This document shows, in pieces, positions 17,594 to 25,862 of a DNA stretch of 64,000 nucleotides. The stretch comes from Giesbergeria sp. (lineage in GTDB: Bacteria; Pseudomonadota; Gammaproteobacteria; Burkholderiales; Burkholderiaceae_C). The position numbers were made by a program, and so were the translations under genes. The notes below the pieces were generated by a model. It was not told the DNA's origin and ran no database searches. It saw only the letters and a program-made list of their open reading frames with translations. Where the stretch lies: the NCBI GenBank assembly GCA_017985015.1, contig JAGNYI010000004.1, positions 1 through 64,000 of the forward strand, read 5' to 3'. The stretch's first letter is position 1, and the number at the start of each line of letters is the position of its first letter.

Positions 17594-19540
17594 ATGGACT
17601 CTCTGCCCGAAGCGATCCCGAGCGATGCGCCACCACCCAGCCCGCATTTCGACCCGCCCAGCGCGGACGCACTTTGGCAACTCATCAATTCTCCGCATCC
17701 GGTGGTGGGGGCGGCGCGGCACCTGGGCGAGGCCCTGGTCAATGCCGGCATGGTGCGCGCCGCAGCGCTCGCCGATGCCTTGCAGTTGCAGCACCAGGAG
17801 CGCGCGCAGGGTGTGCACCGGCTGATCGGTCAAATCCTCATCAGCGGCGGTGCGCTGACGCAAGAGCAGTTGCGAGCAGTGATTGCGGCCTGGCTGGGCG
17901 ACTATGTCGTAGACCCAGGCCAACTTCACCCCGACGCGAGCGCGCTGGCCTTGGTGCCGCGCCAGGTGGCCGAGCGCGAATCGGTGCTGCCGCTGCTGTC
18001 GCGGGACGACGCGCTGGTGGTGCTGATGGTGGACCCGCTGGACCGCCTGTTGCTCAACGAATTGCGCTTTCTGACGCAGCGCCGCCTGATCGCCCTGCGC
18101 GCTGCGCCAGGCACGCTCGCCCCAGCCATTGCCAAGGCGTATGCGGTGCATCCGGGAGACAGCCAGAAACCCCCATTGCGCTCCGACGTCGCAGCGGCCA
18201 ACAACACGGCCCGCGCCAGCGCACAGGAGCTTGCCAGCGCGCTGGAGGGCGCGACGCCCGACGGAGCAGCGGAAGCCACCGACGTGGTGAACGAGTCGGA
18301 CAACACCCTGGTGCGCCTGGTCAATTCGCTGATCAACGAGGCTATTTCTCAGCGCGCTTCCGACATCCACATCGAAACCGAGATGCCGCCCCAGCCCGTG
18401 CGCATCCGCCTGCGCGTGGACGGTGAACTGCGGCCGTACCTTGAGCTGCCGGCGCGCTATCGTTTTGCCATGGTGGCGCGCATCAAGATCATGGCCAGCA
18501 TGGACATCTCCGAGCACAGGAAGCCCCAGGACGGGAAAATCGACTTCTCGCGCTTCGGTGGCCCGCCGGTGGAGCTGCGTGTGGTGACCGTGCCCACCTC
18601 GCGCGGTCTCGAAGACGTGGTGCTGCGCCTGCTGGCCGGCGCCAAGCCGCTGCCGCTGGACGGCATTGGCCTGAGCCCCGCCAATCTGGAATCGCTGCGC
18701 CGCGTGGTGCAAAAGAGCTATGGCCTGGTGCTGGTCTGCGGCCCCACCGGCTGCGGCAAGACCACCACGCTGCATTCGGTGATCAGCGACATCAATACCG
18801 CTGGGCGCAAGATATGGACGGCCGAGGACCCGATTGAAATCACCCAGAGCGGGCTGCGCCAGGTACAGATGAACCCGCGCATCGGCTGGACCTTTGCCGC
18901 CGCCATGCGCACCTTTCTGCGCGCCGACCCCGACGTCATCATGATCGGCGAAATGCGCGACGAGGAAACCGCGCGCATCGCCATCGAGGCCTCGCTCACG
19001 GGGCACCTGGTGCTCTCCACCCTGCACACCAACTCGGCGCCCGAGAGCATTGCCCGCTTGCTGGAGATCGGGCTCGATCCCTTCAATTTCTCCGATTCGT
19101 TGCTGGCCATCCTGGCGCAGCGGCTGGTGCGGCGCCTGTGCACCGTCTGCCGCCGCGCCGAGCCCATGGACGACGCCCGCCTGGACGCACTGGCGGCGCA
19201 GTACCTGGCCAGCACACAGGACAGCGCCAGCGCAGCGCGCGCGGCGCAGATCGCACGCTGGCGCACCAGCTATGGCGACGCGAATGGCCGGCTGATGATG
19301 TGGCAGCGTGTGGGCTGCGAAAAATGCGAGCACGACGGTTACCACGGACGCCTTGGCATCCACGAACTCATGCTCAGCGACGACACCATCCGCCAGCACA
19401 TCCGCCACCGCGCTCCGGCGAACGAAATTCGTCTCTCTGCGCTGGCCACCGGTATGCACACGCTGCGCCAGGACGGGATCGAAAAGGTCCTGCAGGGCCT
19501 GACGGACATGAGCGAAGTGCTGGCGGCCACCAACCTGTAA
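17594..19540 (+). CDS. GspE/PilB-family secretion or pilus ATPase
   Basis: Hexameric traffic ATPase that powers type II secretion or type IV pilus assembly, 648 aa. The N-terminal MshEN-type domain spans about residues 35-190 (GALTQEQLRAVIAAWLGDYV and following). Walker A is GPTGCGKTT at about 382-390, the Asp box and Walker B (DPDVIMIGEMRDEETA) follow, and the His box is STLHTNSAPE. A zinc-binding tetracysteine motif is formed by CTVC (about 516) and CEKC (about 576). Start ATG 17594 has an AAGGA site. No other secretion or pilus gene is in the window, so its partners are elsewhere. Confidence 0.9.
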   Translation: MDSLPEAIPSDAPPPSPHFDPPSADALWQLINSPHPVVGAARHLGEALVNAGMVRAAALADALQLQHQERAQGVHRLIGQILISGGALTQEQLRAVIAAWLGDYVVDPGQLHPDASALALVPRQVAERESVLPLLSRDDALVVLMVDPLDRLLLNELRFLTQRRLIALRAAPGTLAPAIAKAYAVHPGDSQKPPLRSDVAAANNTARASAQELASALEGATPDGAAEATDVVNESDNTLVRLVNSLINEAISQRASDIHIETEMPPQPVRIRLRVDGELRPYLELPARYRFAMVARIKIMASMDISEHRKPQDGKIDFSRFGGPPVELRVVTVPTSRGLEDVVLRLLAGAKPLPLDGIGLSPANLESLRRVVQKSYGLVLVCGPTGCGKTTTLHSVISDINTAGRKIWTAEDPIEITQSGLRQVQMNPRIGWTFAAAMRTFLRADPDVIMIGEMRDEETARIAIEASLTGHLVLSTLHTNSAPESIARLLEIGLDPFNFSDSLLAILAQRLVRRLCTVCRRAEPMDDARLDALAAQYLASTQDSASAARAAQIARWRTSYGDANGRLMMWQRVGCEKCEHDGYHGRLGIHELMLSDDTIRQHIRHRAPANEIRLSALATGMHTLRQDGIEKVLQGLTDMSEVLAATNL

Positions 19541-19562
19541 AGCGAAGGCGCCTTCACACCCC

Positions 19563-20201
19563 ATGCTCAAGTACCTGACCGTTCCCGTCACCCCATTCCA
19601 GCAGAACTGCTCCATCGTCTGGTGCGATGCCACGCGGGAGGCAGCCGTCATTGACCCCGGGGGCGATCTGGACCGCCTGCTGGGAGAAGTCGAGCGCCTG
19701 GGGCTGCATCTAGAGCAGATCTGGCTCACCCATGCCCACATCGACCATGCGGGCGGCACGGGCGAGCTGGCCGAGCGGCTGCAGCTGCCCATCATCGGCC
19801 CGCACCCTGGGGACCAGTTCTGGATTGATGGCCTGCCGCAGCAAAGCGCGATGTTTGGTTTTCCGCCCGCGCAGCATTTCACGCCGACGCGCTGGCTGCA
19901 CGATGGCGATACCGTGCAGATCGGCAACGAGACGCTGCAGGTGCGCCATTGCCCGGGCCACACACCGGGCCACGTGGTGTTCCACGCCCCGCAGATCGAG
20001 CGCGCCTTTGTCGGTGACGTGCTGTTTGCCGGCAGCATCGGCCGCACCGATTTCCCCCAGGGCAACCACCAGCAGCTGATCGACAGCATCACCCAGCGCC
20101 TCTGGCCCATGGGCGACGCCACGGTGTTCATTCCGGGGCATGGTCCGGAGAGCAGCTTTGGGCGAGAGCGGCGCTCAAATCCTTACGTACAGGGTACGTG
20201 A
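19563..20201 (+). CDS. MBL-fold metallohydrolase (YcbL/glyoxalase II-like)
   Basis: Cytoplasmic metallo-beta-lactamase-fold hydrolase, 212 aa. The metal-binding motif is LTHAHIDHAGG (THxHxDH), the second histidine lies in VRHCPGHTPGHVVFH, the bridging aspartate in FVGDVLFAGSIGRTD and the last histidine in IPGHGPES. Short members of this group hydrolyse small thioesters such as S-lactoylglutathione, but the substrate is not shown here. It lies 22 bp after the GspE-type gene on the same strand. A family A repeat follows at its stop codon. Confidence 0.9.
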   Translation: MLKYLTVPVTPFQQNCSIVWCDATREAAVIDPGGDLDRLLGEVERLGLHLEQIWLTHAHIDHAGGTGELAERLQLPIIGPHPGDQFWIDGLPQQSAMFGFPPAQHFTPTRWLHDGDTVQIGNETLQVRHCPGHTPGHVVFHAPQIERAFVGDVLFAGSIGRTDFPQGNHQQLIDSITQRLWPMGDATVFIPGHGPESSFGRERRSNPYVQGT

Positions 20202-20270
20202 AATGCTATTGATTCAATAGCTAATTACGCTTACAAGTAAAGCGCTAGAGGCGATTTTTTACCTGAAATT
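20201..20270 (+). repeat. Family A palindromic repeat, copy 1
   Basis: Contains CAATAGCTAATTACGCTTAC and the core AAGCGCTAGAGGCGATTTTTT in one unit; ACGCTTAC and GTAAAGCG form an imperfect stem. It fills the convergent spacer between the MBL hydrolase and the class-I amidotransferase-like gene, where the stem plus T-run could act as a terminator for the plus-strand gene. Confidence 0.8.
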
Positions 20271-21142
20271 CACTTCTTGCTCTTGAGGGCATTGCGCAGC
20301 AAGCGGCTGGCGCGGTCACGCAGGTGCAGCGGGGTGTGGATACCTGCCAAGGGACCGGGCTGGGCTGCGCCGCAGGCGGCCAAAAAATCGTTGAGGATGG
20401 CGGAATCGTCCAGCGTTTGCGAACCCGCTCGATGAAACTCGGGGTGCCACTGCGTCGCCGCAATGTAGCCGCGTCCCGGTCCAGGGCTCAGGCGGATGGC
20501 CTCGGGAACGCGGTCGGGCAGGCTGAAGGCTTCGACCACAAAATCGGGCGCCACGCGCTTGATGCCCTGGTGGTGAATGCTGTTGACGCGGGCGCTTGGC
20601 TTGTCGGGGTACAACTGCGCCAGCCGCGTGCCCGGCACGAGTTCGATGTCGTGAAAGTGCTGATCGTAGGTGCTGGCATTGCGGTGCAGCTGGGCGCCGG
20701 GGTGCTGCTCCTGCAGATCCTGGTACAGCGCGCCACCAAACGCCACATTGATCAGCTGCAGGCCTCGGCAGACGCCAAAAATGGGTTTCTTGGCCTGGGC
20801 AAAGGCCTTGACCACCGCCAGGTCATAGAGGTCGCGCACCCGGTCGCCCAGCCATTCCTCGCGCAGCGGCTCTTCGCCATAGTTGCCTGGCCACACGTCG
20901 GCGCCGCCGTGCATGACCACGCCGTCCAGCCACTCGGCGTAATGGTCCAGCGTGACGTCGCCGCGCGCTGTGTCGCCGGTGGGGCAGGGAACCATGACCA
21001 CCATCGCCCCGGCCGACATGATCCAGTGGGCAATCGACTGCTCCACGTACTGCAGCGTCTTGTTGGTGAACAGGGAGCGGCTCGGGTCGGCGTGCTGAAA
21101 GCAGGCGGAGAGTCCGATTTTTAGGCGGCGTGGGGGAATCAT
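20270..21142 (-). CDS. Gamma-glutamyl-gamma-aminobutyrate hydrolase family protein (peptidase C26)
   Basis: Class-I glutamine-amidotransferase-fold hydrolase, 290 aa, similar in layout to PuuD-type enzymes that cleave gamma-glutamyl amides. The catalytic cysteine is in FGVCRGLQLINVAFGG, and the His/Glu pair in the IAATQWHPEFH segment. HHQGIKRVAPDFVVEAFS is also typical. ATG 21142 is preferred because IPPRRLKIGLSA begins the domain; a longer start adds 34 residues of non-family sequence. Its role in putrescine or polyamine degradation is inference; no other puu-like gene is adjacent. Confidence 0.87.
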   Translation of the reverse strand: MIPPRRLKIGLSACFQHADPSRSLFTNKTLQYVEQSIAHWIMSAGAMVVMVPCPTGDTARGDVTLDHYAEWLDGVVMHGGADVWPGNYGEEPLREEWLGDRVRDLYDLAVVKAFAQAKKPIFGVCRGLQLINVAFGGALYQDLQEQHPGAQLHRNASTYDQHFHDIELVPGTRLAQLYPDKPSARVNSIHHQGIKRVAPDFVVEAFSLPDRVPEAIRLSPGPGRGYIAATQWHPEFHRAGSQTLDDSAILNDFLAACGAAQPGPLAGIHTPLHLRDRASRLLRNALKSKK

Positions 21143-21299
21143 GCTTCTTTGTAACACCAGAGCGGTGTGCGTGCTGTAGGGCGCAAGCTTGCCTTGCCGG
21201 CTTGCGGTCGCAACGCGCTCGAATGCAGGCATGATGGAGCCCACACCGCTTGTTTACCGCCGGCCTGCGGGCCGGCCCTGACCCGAAAGAGAGCAACGC

Positions 21300-21647
21300 A
21301 TGCAAGTTCAAGTACATACCGACGACAACATCCAGGGCGGAGAATCGCTGGCGCAATGGATCACTGAGGAAACCACCGCCAAGCTGGCCCGTTTTCGGGA
21401 CCATGTCACCCGCGTTGAAGTGTTTTTGACCGACGTGGATGCCGGCAAATCCGGCGCGAACGACAAGCGTTGCCGCATGGAAGCACGCCCCGCCGGGCGC
21501 CAGCCGGTCACGGTGACGGGCGAAGGCGACAAGGTGGCCGATGCCTTCAGCGGCGCCATCGAAAAACTGATGCGGGCGCTCGATGCCGATACGGGCCGCC
21601 TCAAAGACAAGCACGGGCGCGACACCATCCGCGCTGCGGAAGAGTAA
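21300..21647 (+). CDS. HPF/RaiA-family ribosome-associated protein
   Basis: Small protein of the hibernation-factor/sigma-54-modulation family, 115 aa, expected to bind the 30S decoding region or 100S ribosomes. The N-terminal beta-alpha-beta core is visible (VFLTDVDAGKSGANDKRCRMEARPAG in part), followed by VTGEGDKVADAFSGAIEKLM. The sequence is diverged from classic HPF, so the call is family-level. An AGAG-rich leader precedes the ATG. It is divergent from the C26 hydrolase. Confidence 0.8.
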   Translation: MQVQVHTDDNIQGGESLAQWITEETTAKLARFRDHVTRVEVFLTDVDAGKSGANDKRCRMEARPAGRQPVTVTGEGDKVADAFSGAIEKLMRALDADTGRLKDKHGRDTIRAAEE

Positions 21648-21719
21648 ACCGCTGCCGCCCTGCGTGCAGGGCGGCGCATTGCGCAGCCGCATCGCTTCCC
21701 CCGCACCGACGGCCTCACG

Positions 21720-21965
21720 TTGGAAACCCTCTCCGCCCTGCAGTCGCTCGGACTGGAGCTGCCCAGCCCTGCCTATATCGCGGGCGCGATTGTGTTTGGC
21801 CTGATCGGCATGGCCGCCTATTGGCACGGCAAACGCACGCAGCAGCGCGGCAGGCGCTGGCTGGGCGTGGCGCTGATGTTCTATCCCTACGCCGTCTCGC
21901 AAACCTGGGTGCTGTACCTGGTGGGCGCGGTGCTTTGCGCTGGTTTGTGGTGGGACTGGGGATGA
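21720..21965 (+). CDS. Small two-helix membrane protein
   Basis: Unrecognised protein of 81 aa with a TTG start and no clear ribosome-binding site. Two hydrophobic segments are visible: about residues 17-35 (AYIAGAIVFGLIGMAAYW) and 49-75 (LGVALMFYPYAVSQTWVLYL and following), separated by a basic loop (HGKRTQQRGRRW). It has the look of a conserved uncharacterised inner-membrane protein. It lies 72 bp after the HPF-like gene and is probably co-transcribed with it. Confidence 0.6.
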   Translation: METLSALQSLGLELPSPAYIAGAIVFGLIGMAAYWHGKRTQQRGRRWLGVALMFYPYAVSQTWVLYLVGAVLCAGLWWDWG

Positions 21966-22038
21966 AGAGCGGGTCGACGCGGGCAAACGCCAGCTGCGCC
22001 GTCGCGGGGGACCCATTTGATTTCCTCGGCGGCAGCGG

Positions 22039-22929
22039 TCAGCGCCGCCCGGCCGTCAGCAGCAGCTCGTTGGGCCCTTCCCAGCCCAAGGGTGTGGCGT
22101 AGACGGACAGTTTTTCTTCCATTTCGGCCCAAGCGCGTTCTCTGCTGGGTTCGTCAAGGCGAGCCAATATCTGCTGAATCGGGCTCGCCGAGGTGCGAAC
22201 GAAGTCCAGATAGGCCTTGGCAGAGGGCATCCGGAAAGGGGCATCGAGCCGCGTCGTGGCCACGTCCTGGAAACCTGCGGCCGCAAACAGTTCATCGGTC
22301 AAGCCTGGCCGTCCAAGACTCAGCAGGCTACCCGGCGCGCCGGGGTTGGGGGCGGGCAAGCCTGCGTGCTGCAGGGCCGTTGACATCAGGATCGTGATGC
22401 AAGGGTTGTGCTGCGGTTGCGAGAACACCATGGTGCAGACGTGGCCGCCAGGCCGAAGCGCCCGGTGCATCTCCACCAGGCCCTGCAGCGGATCGCCAAA
22501 CAGCATCAGTCCGAGCCGGCAGACCACCGCGTCGAAGCTTGCTGGTTCGACTTGCAGGTCCTCGCCGTCGGCGACCTGAAACTGCACGTTCGACAGGCCA
22601 GCGCTCAGCGCATTGTCTTCGGCCAGTGCGAGGATCGCCGGCGACAGGTCGGTGGCGAGCACGCTGCCGCTGCGGCCGACTCGGCGCGCGATCATCAGCG
22701 TCTGTTCGCCAGCGCCGGCGGCAACGTCGAGCACCCGCGAGCCGGTGCCGATGCCGGCCATGCCGAGCATGCCCTCGGTGGCCCGCGCAAGCCAGGCGCC
22801 GATCAGCGCACCGTGCGCGTTCCAGCCTGGGGCCGCGCGGTCCCATTGGGCGCGGGTGGTGTTTTTCGGGTCGTCGGACATGGGGCTCACTCCCGGCAAG
22901 TTGGAAGCACACAATGGCGTCGTTTTCAT
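22039..22929 (-). CDS. Class I SAM-dependent methyltransferase
   Basis: Rossmann-fold methyltransferase of the UbiE/COQ5 type, 296 aa. Motif I is VLDVAAGAGEQT (about residues 65-76), followed by the acidic loop in VLATDLSPAIL, the ADGEDL motif II region and LRPGGHVCTMVFSQP. The ATG at 22929 has an AAGGAG site 8 bases upstream; a later in-frame ATG (SDDPKNTT) would give a more typical length. It is divergent from a LysR-type regulator, whose gene begins 108 bp away and which may control it. Substrate not identifiable. Confidence 0.88.
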   Translation of the reverse strand: MKTTPLCASNLPGVSPMSDDPKNTTRAQWDRAAPGWNAHGALIGAWLARATEGMLGMAGIGTGSRVLDVAAGAGEQTLMIARRVGRSGSVLATDLSPAILALAEDNALSAGLSNVQFQVADGEDLQVEPASFDAVVCRLGLMLFGDPLQGLVEMHRALRPGGHVCTMVFSQPQHNPCITILMSTALQHAGLPAPNPGAPGSLLSLGRPGLTDELFAAAGFQDVATTRLDAPFRMPSAKAYLDFVRTSASPIQQILARLDEPSRERAWAEMEEKLSVYATPLGWEGPNELLLTAGRR

Positions 22930-23037
22930 GGCATGGTCTCCTTCGGGTGCGGGATCGGAGGGATCTCGATGTGTTCACAGCCTAGGGCGACGGGCGAGCC
23001 TTCGTAAGGCGCAACTTTGCAAAAGGGGGCCGCAGTT

Positions 23038-23946
23038 ATGCACAGTCCGACCCGATTTCAGTGGGACGATCTCCAGCACTTCCTCGCAGTGGCCCACCAT
23101 GGCAGCACGCTGGCGGCAGGGCGCGCGCTGGGGGTCGATCAGTCCACGGTGCAGCGACGTCTGAGCGAACTGGAGCGGCGAATCGGCCAGTCGCTGGTGC
23201 AGCGGCAACCCACGGGCTACCGCCTGACCGAGTTCGGGCAAGAGATGCTGCCGTTCGCCGAGACCGTCGAGCGCGCCGTGCGCGCCTTCGAACGCCAGGT
23301 TCAGACGCTGGGCGGTGAAGCAACCGGCGTGATCCGCATCACCTGCCCCGAACCCATCGTCAACCGCATCGCGCAGACCGGAATGATCGACCGGTTTCAT
23401 GCAAGGCACCCTGCGCTCAAGGTGCAGTTCGTGATGAGCGACAAGTACATGGACTTGCACAAGGGCGACGCCGATGTCGCGCTGCGCTCGGGGGACACCG
23501 ACGACGGCGAACTGGTGGGCCGCAAGATCGGCGATTCCGTCTGGGCGGTGTATGCGAGCAAGGGCTACATTGCGCAGCACGGCCAGCCCGAGGGCATCGA
23601 AGATCTCGCCAGCCACGCGCTGGTCGGCTTCGATAACTCCATGGCCAAGCACCGCTTGTCGCTGTGGTTGCGCGAGGTGGCGCCGAACGTGGAGCTGGCC
23701 TCACGCAGCAGCAGCGTGCTCGGCCTGGTCTATTCGGTGAAGGCGGGGCTCGGTGTGGGCGCGCTGCCCATGCCCCTGGGCGACGCGGAGCCCGACTTTG
23801 TGCGCGTGTTCGGTCCGGTACCCGAATTGACCCGGATCTGGCGCATGCTGACGACGCCTGAGCTGCGGCGCACGCCGCGCGTCAGCGCGTTCTTTGATTT
23901 CATCGTTGAGGAAATCGAAACCTTGCGCCCCATCCTTACGGGTTGA
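23038..23946 (+). CDS. LysR-family transcriptional regulator
   Basis: DNA-binding regulator, 302 aa. The N-terminal winged helix-turn-helix spans about residues 7-66 (DDLQHFLAVAHHGSTLAAGR, VDQSTVQRRLSELERRIG), followed by a type-2 periplasmic-binding-like effector domain. ATG 23038 is chosen because an AGGGGG site precedes it. It is divergent from the methyltransferase, with the shared spacer as likely operator. The effector is unknown. Confidence 0.9.
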   Translation: MHSPTRFQWDDLQHFLAVAHHGSTLAAGRALGVDQSTVQRRLSELERRIGQSLVQRQPTGYRLTEFGQEMLPFAETVERAVRAFERQVQTLGGEATGVIRITCPEPIVNRIAQTGMIDRFHARHPALKVQFVMSDKYMDLHKGDADVALRSGDTDDGELVGRKIGDSVWAVYASKGYIAQHGQPEGIEDLASHALVGFDNSMAKHRLSLWLREVAPNVELASRSSSVLGLVYSVKAGLGVGALPMPLGDAEPDFVRVFGPVPELTRIWRMLTTPELRRTPRVSAFFDFIVEEIETLRPILTG

Positions 23947-24053
23947 CCGGCGGACAGGCGCAAGCTTCCCGGCCATGGAATTGCCTCACCTTGGCGGCAA
24001 AAATGCAGGGGCGTCTGGCGAGCTGCGGGCTTGCAACTGGGGGGCATTCGCGC

Positions 24054-25742
24054 TCACTCCGACGCCCACAAGCCCGCGCCATGGCCGCGAGTAAACGCTT
24101 CTTCAAACACCGAATAGCCGGACCAATCGGCGTGGGCAAACGCCAGCCGCGCCGTCGCGGGCGTGGGGAGGGCGCGTTGGCGCTCTCCATTCGATAGCTG
24201 CTTGCGCCCTCCAGATAAGCGCTGGAGGCCGATTTGACCCAATATTTTGAGGCCACCCGGGCGTGGAATCGCCATGGCGTGGCCGTAGCGCGTGACCTCT
24301 ACGCGCTCAATCCGCTCGCGCAAATCGGGGTGCGGCAGGCTGAGCGCGGCGATGGCGGCGTCTGCCCAGTGCTGCCAGGGCTGGCGTTCCAGTTGTGCGC
24401 GGGCATCCGGCACATCGCCAAGCGCCTGGTAGTAGGTCAGCACCGTGGGCAGGGTGAGCGCAGCGCGCGGGTCCAGCCGCTGGTGGCCGGCGTCGACATA
24501 GCCCAGACCGCCGGGGGCCCCGTCCTGGTAGAGCACGTTGTCCCAGGCCGGTGCGGCGCCGGGCCGGTCGGTGAGCGGGCCGGAAATGGCCAGGTTCGTC
24601 ACCAGCCAGGGCGCCCAGGCCAGTTGCCTGGCGGCGGCGCGCAGGAAGTCGGGTGGGCTCTGCACCACGCGTGCCGCAATGAACACCGGCAAGGCCACCA
24701 CACAGCGCTCGGTCTGCCAGCGCTCGACCTGGCCGCTGCTGTGGTTGAACGCATCCACCTGCACGCCGCCCGGCAGCTCGGTGATCCCCAGCACGCTGTG
24801 CCCGGTGTGCAGCTGACCGGCTTGCCGCAGCGGCGCGGCCAGTTGGCGCGCGAGGAAGCCATTGCCTTCGGGCCAGGTGAGCACGCCGCCATCGTCCCCA
24901 CCGCCTTCCCCTGGCGCCGAAAAACCGTGCCGGCTGGCGAAGTAGTGAATGCCGGCCCAGGCCGACACCACCGCACTGCCGGCTCCGTAGTCGTCGCGGC
25001 AGCAGTAATCCAGGTACCAGCGCAGCAGCGGATCGTCCAGGCCCGCCCCTGCCAGCCAGCTATCAAAAGTAATAGCATCCAGCGCAAGCAGTATCTGCGC
25101 TGGAGGCATTTTTGACCCCCAATCGGCAAAGCTGGGCATGGCAAAGCGCGCGGCGCGCGAGAGGGTCTCGATGCGGCGCGCAAACAGACGGTACTGCGCC
25201 AGCGTGCGCGCACCCACGCCTTGCACTGGCAGCAGGCCCTCGTGCCATTGGCCCTGCCAGAACAGGCGCTCCTGCGGGCTGTGGCACAGGCTGAATTCGT
25301 CGTAGCGCCAGCGCCCGCCCACACGTTGGCGCAGCCCCAGCTCTTCCAGCAGGTCCTGCACCTCGGGCGCGCTGTCGCCCGGCACCGGCAGGTAGTGCGC
25401 GCCGTGCGGACAGGCGCGCCCGAGCACGCTGCCGGCGCGGCTGTTGCCGCCAGCGCCGTCTTCGAGCTCCAGCAGCGCAACATCTTGAACGCCCGCCAGC
25501 CGCAGCGCGCGCGCCGCCGCCAGCCCCGCAATGCCGCCGCCGGCGATCAGCACGCGGGTGCGGCGCTGCACGCTGGGTGCGGGCAGGCTGCCTTGCACCA
25601 GCCGATCGCGCAGTGCGTGGCCGCGCTCCATGTCGGCACCGGCAAAGCCGCCTTCGAGCGGGCGCGGCGCACCGTCGCAGCCCGCAGACAGCAGCGCCGT
25701 GGCGGCCGAGGCGGCGGCGGTGAGGAATTGGCGGCGCTGCAT
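24054..25742 (-). CDS. FAD-dependent oxidoreductase with Tat/lipoprotein signal
   Basis: Flavin amine-oxidase-like protein, about 562 aa. The N-terminus RRQFLTAAASAATALLSAGC combines a twin arginine with a lipobox ending LSAGC, suggesting a Tat-exported lipoprotein. The dinucleotide fold is VLIAGGGIAGLAAARAL, followed by LELEDGAGGNSRAG. ATG 25742 starts the signal; 10 further codons upstream are possible. Two family A repeats lie inside the frame, encoding KMPPAQILLALDAITFDS (near residue 220) and QIGLQRLSGGRKQL (near 507). It follows the spermidine-synthase-like gene across a 120-bp spacer that holds a family B repeat. The substrate could be a polyamine, judging from the neighbour only. Confidence 0.85.
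   Translation of the reverse strand: MQRRQFLTAAASAATALLSAGCDGAPRPLEGGFAGADMERGHALRDRLVQGSLPAPSVQRRTRVLIAGGGIAGLAAARALRLAGVQDVALLELEDGAGGNSRAGSVLGRACPHGAHYLPVPGDSAPEVQDLLEELGLRQRVGGRWRYDEFSLCHSPQERLFWQGQWHEGLLPVQGVGARTLAQYRLFARRIETLSRAARFAMPSFADWGSKMPPAQILLALDAITFDSWLAGAGLDDPLLRWYLDYCCRDDYGAGSAVVSAWAGIHYFASRHGFSAPGEGGGDDGGVLTWPEGNGFLARQLAAPLRQAGQLHTGHSVLGITELPGGVQVDAFNHSSGQVERWQTERCVVALPVFIAARVVQSPPDFLRAAARQLAWAPWLVTNLAISGPLTDRPGAAPAWDNVLYQDGAPGGLGYVDAGHQRLDPRAALTLPTVLTYYQALGDVPDARAQLERQPWQHWADAAIAALSLPHPDLRERIERVEVTRYGHAMAIPRPGGLKILGQIGLQRLSGGRKQLSNGERQRALPTPATARLAFAHADWSGYSVFEEAFTRGHGAGLWASE
24191..24240 (+). repeat. Family A palindromic repeat, copy 2 (inside a CDS)
   Basis: GATAGCTGCTTGCG, a short arm and ATAAGCGCTGGAGGCC followed by GATTTGACCC. 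It lies near the 3' end of the FAD oxidoreductase gene, antisense to it, and is translated as QIGLQRLSGGRKQL in a frame different from copy 3. Confidence 0.82.
25059..25117 (+). repeat. Family A palindromic repeat, copy 3 (inside a CDS)
   Basis: AGCTATCAAAAGTAATAGCA, then CAGCGCAAGCAG and TGCGCTGGAGGCATTTTTGA. It lies inside the FAD oxidoreductase gene in antisense orientation and is translated as KMPPAQILLALDAITFDS without a stop. Confidence 0.82.
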
Positions 25743-25788
25743 GGCGTCAGCCCCGGGCGTTGCGACTGGCACGGCCCAGGCGCACGGG

Positions 25789-25862
25789 CGCCGCGCAAGG
25801 GCCGCCCCGCCGCGCTGGCGCCGTCCCCCTCAGGGGGAAGCGGCGCTGCCGCTCAGGGGGAG
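25789..25862. repeat. Family B GC-rich repeat, copy 1
   Basis: Begins CGCCGCGCAAGGGCCGCCCC, continues with CGCCGCGCTGGCGCCGTCCC and two CAGGGGGA blocks that can pair with TCCCCCT. Nearly identical to 55426-55500 over its first 50 bases. It fills the spacer between the spermidine-synthase-like gene (stop at 25863) and the FAD oxidoreductase gene. Confidence 0.85.

Noticed and set aside
17429..20131. A 900-codon open frame on the minus strand
   Set aside because: It runs antisense to the GspE-type ATPase and the MBL hydrolase, has low-complexity His/Gln/Arg-rich translation and no family motif. It is a by-product of high GC content.
20823..22016. A 397-codon minus-strand frame overlapping the C26 hydrolase and the HPF-like gene
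   Set aside because: Different frame from the hydrolase, no family match and composition typical of shadow frames.
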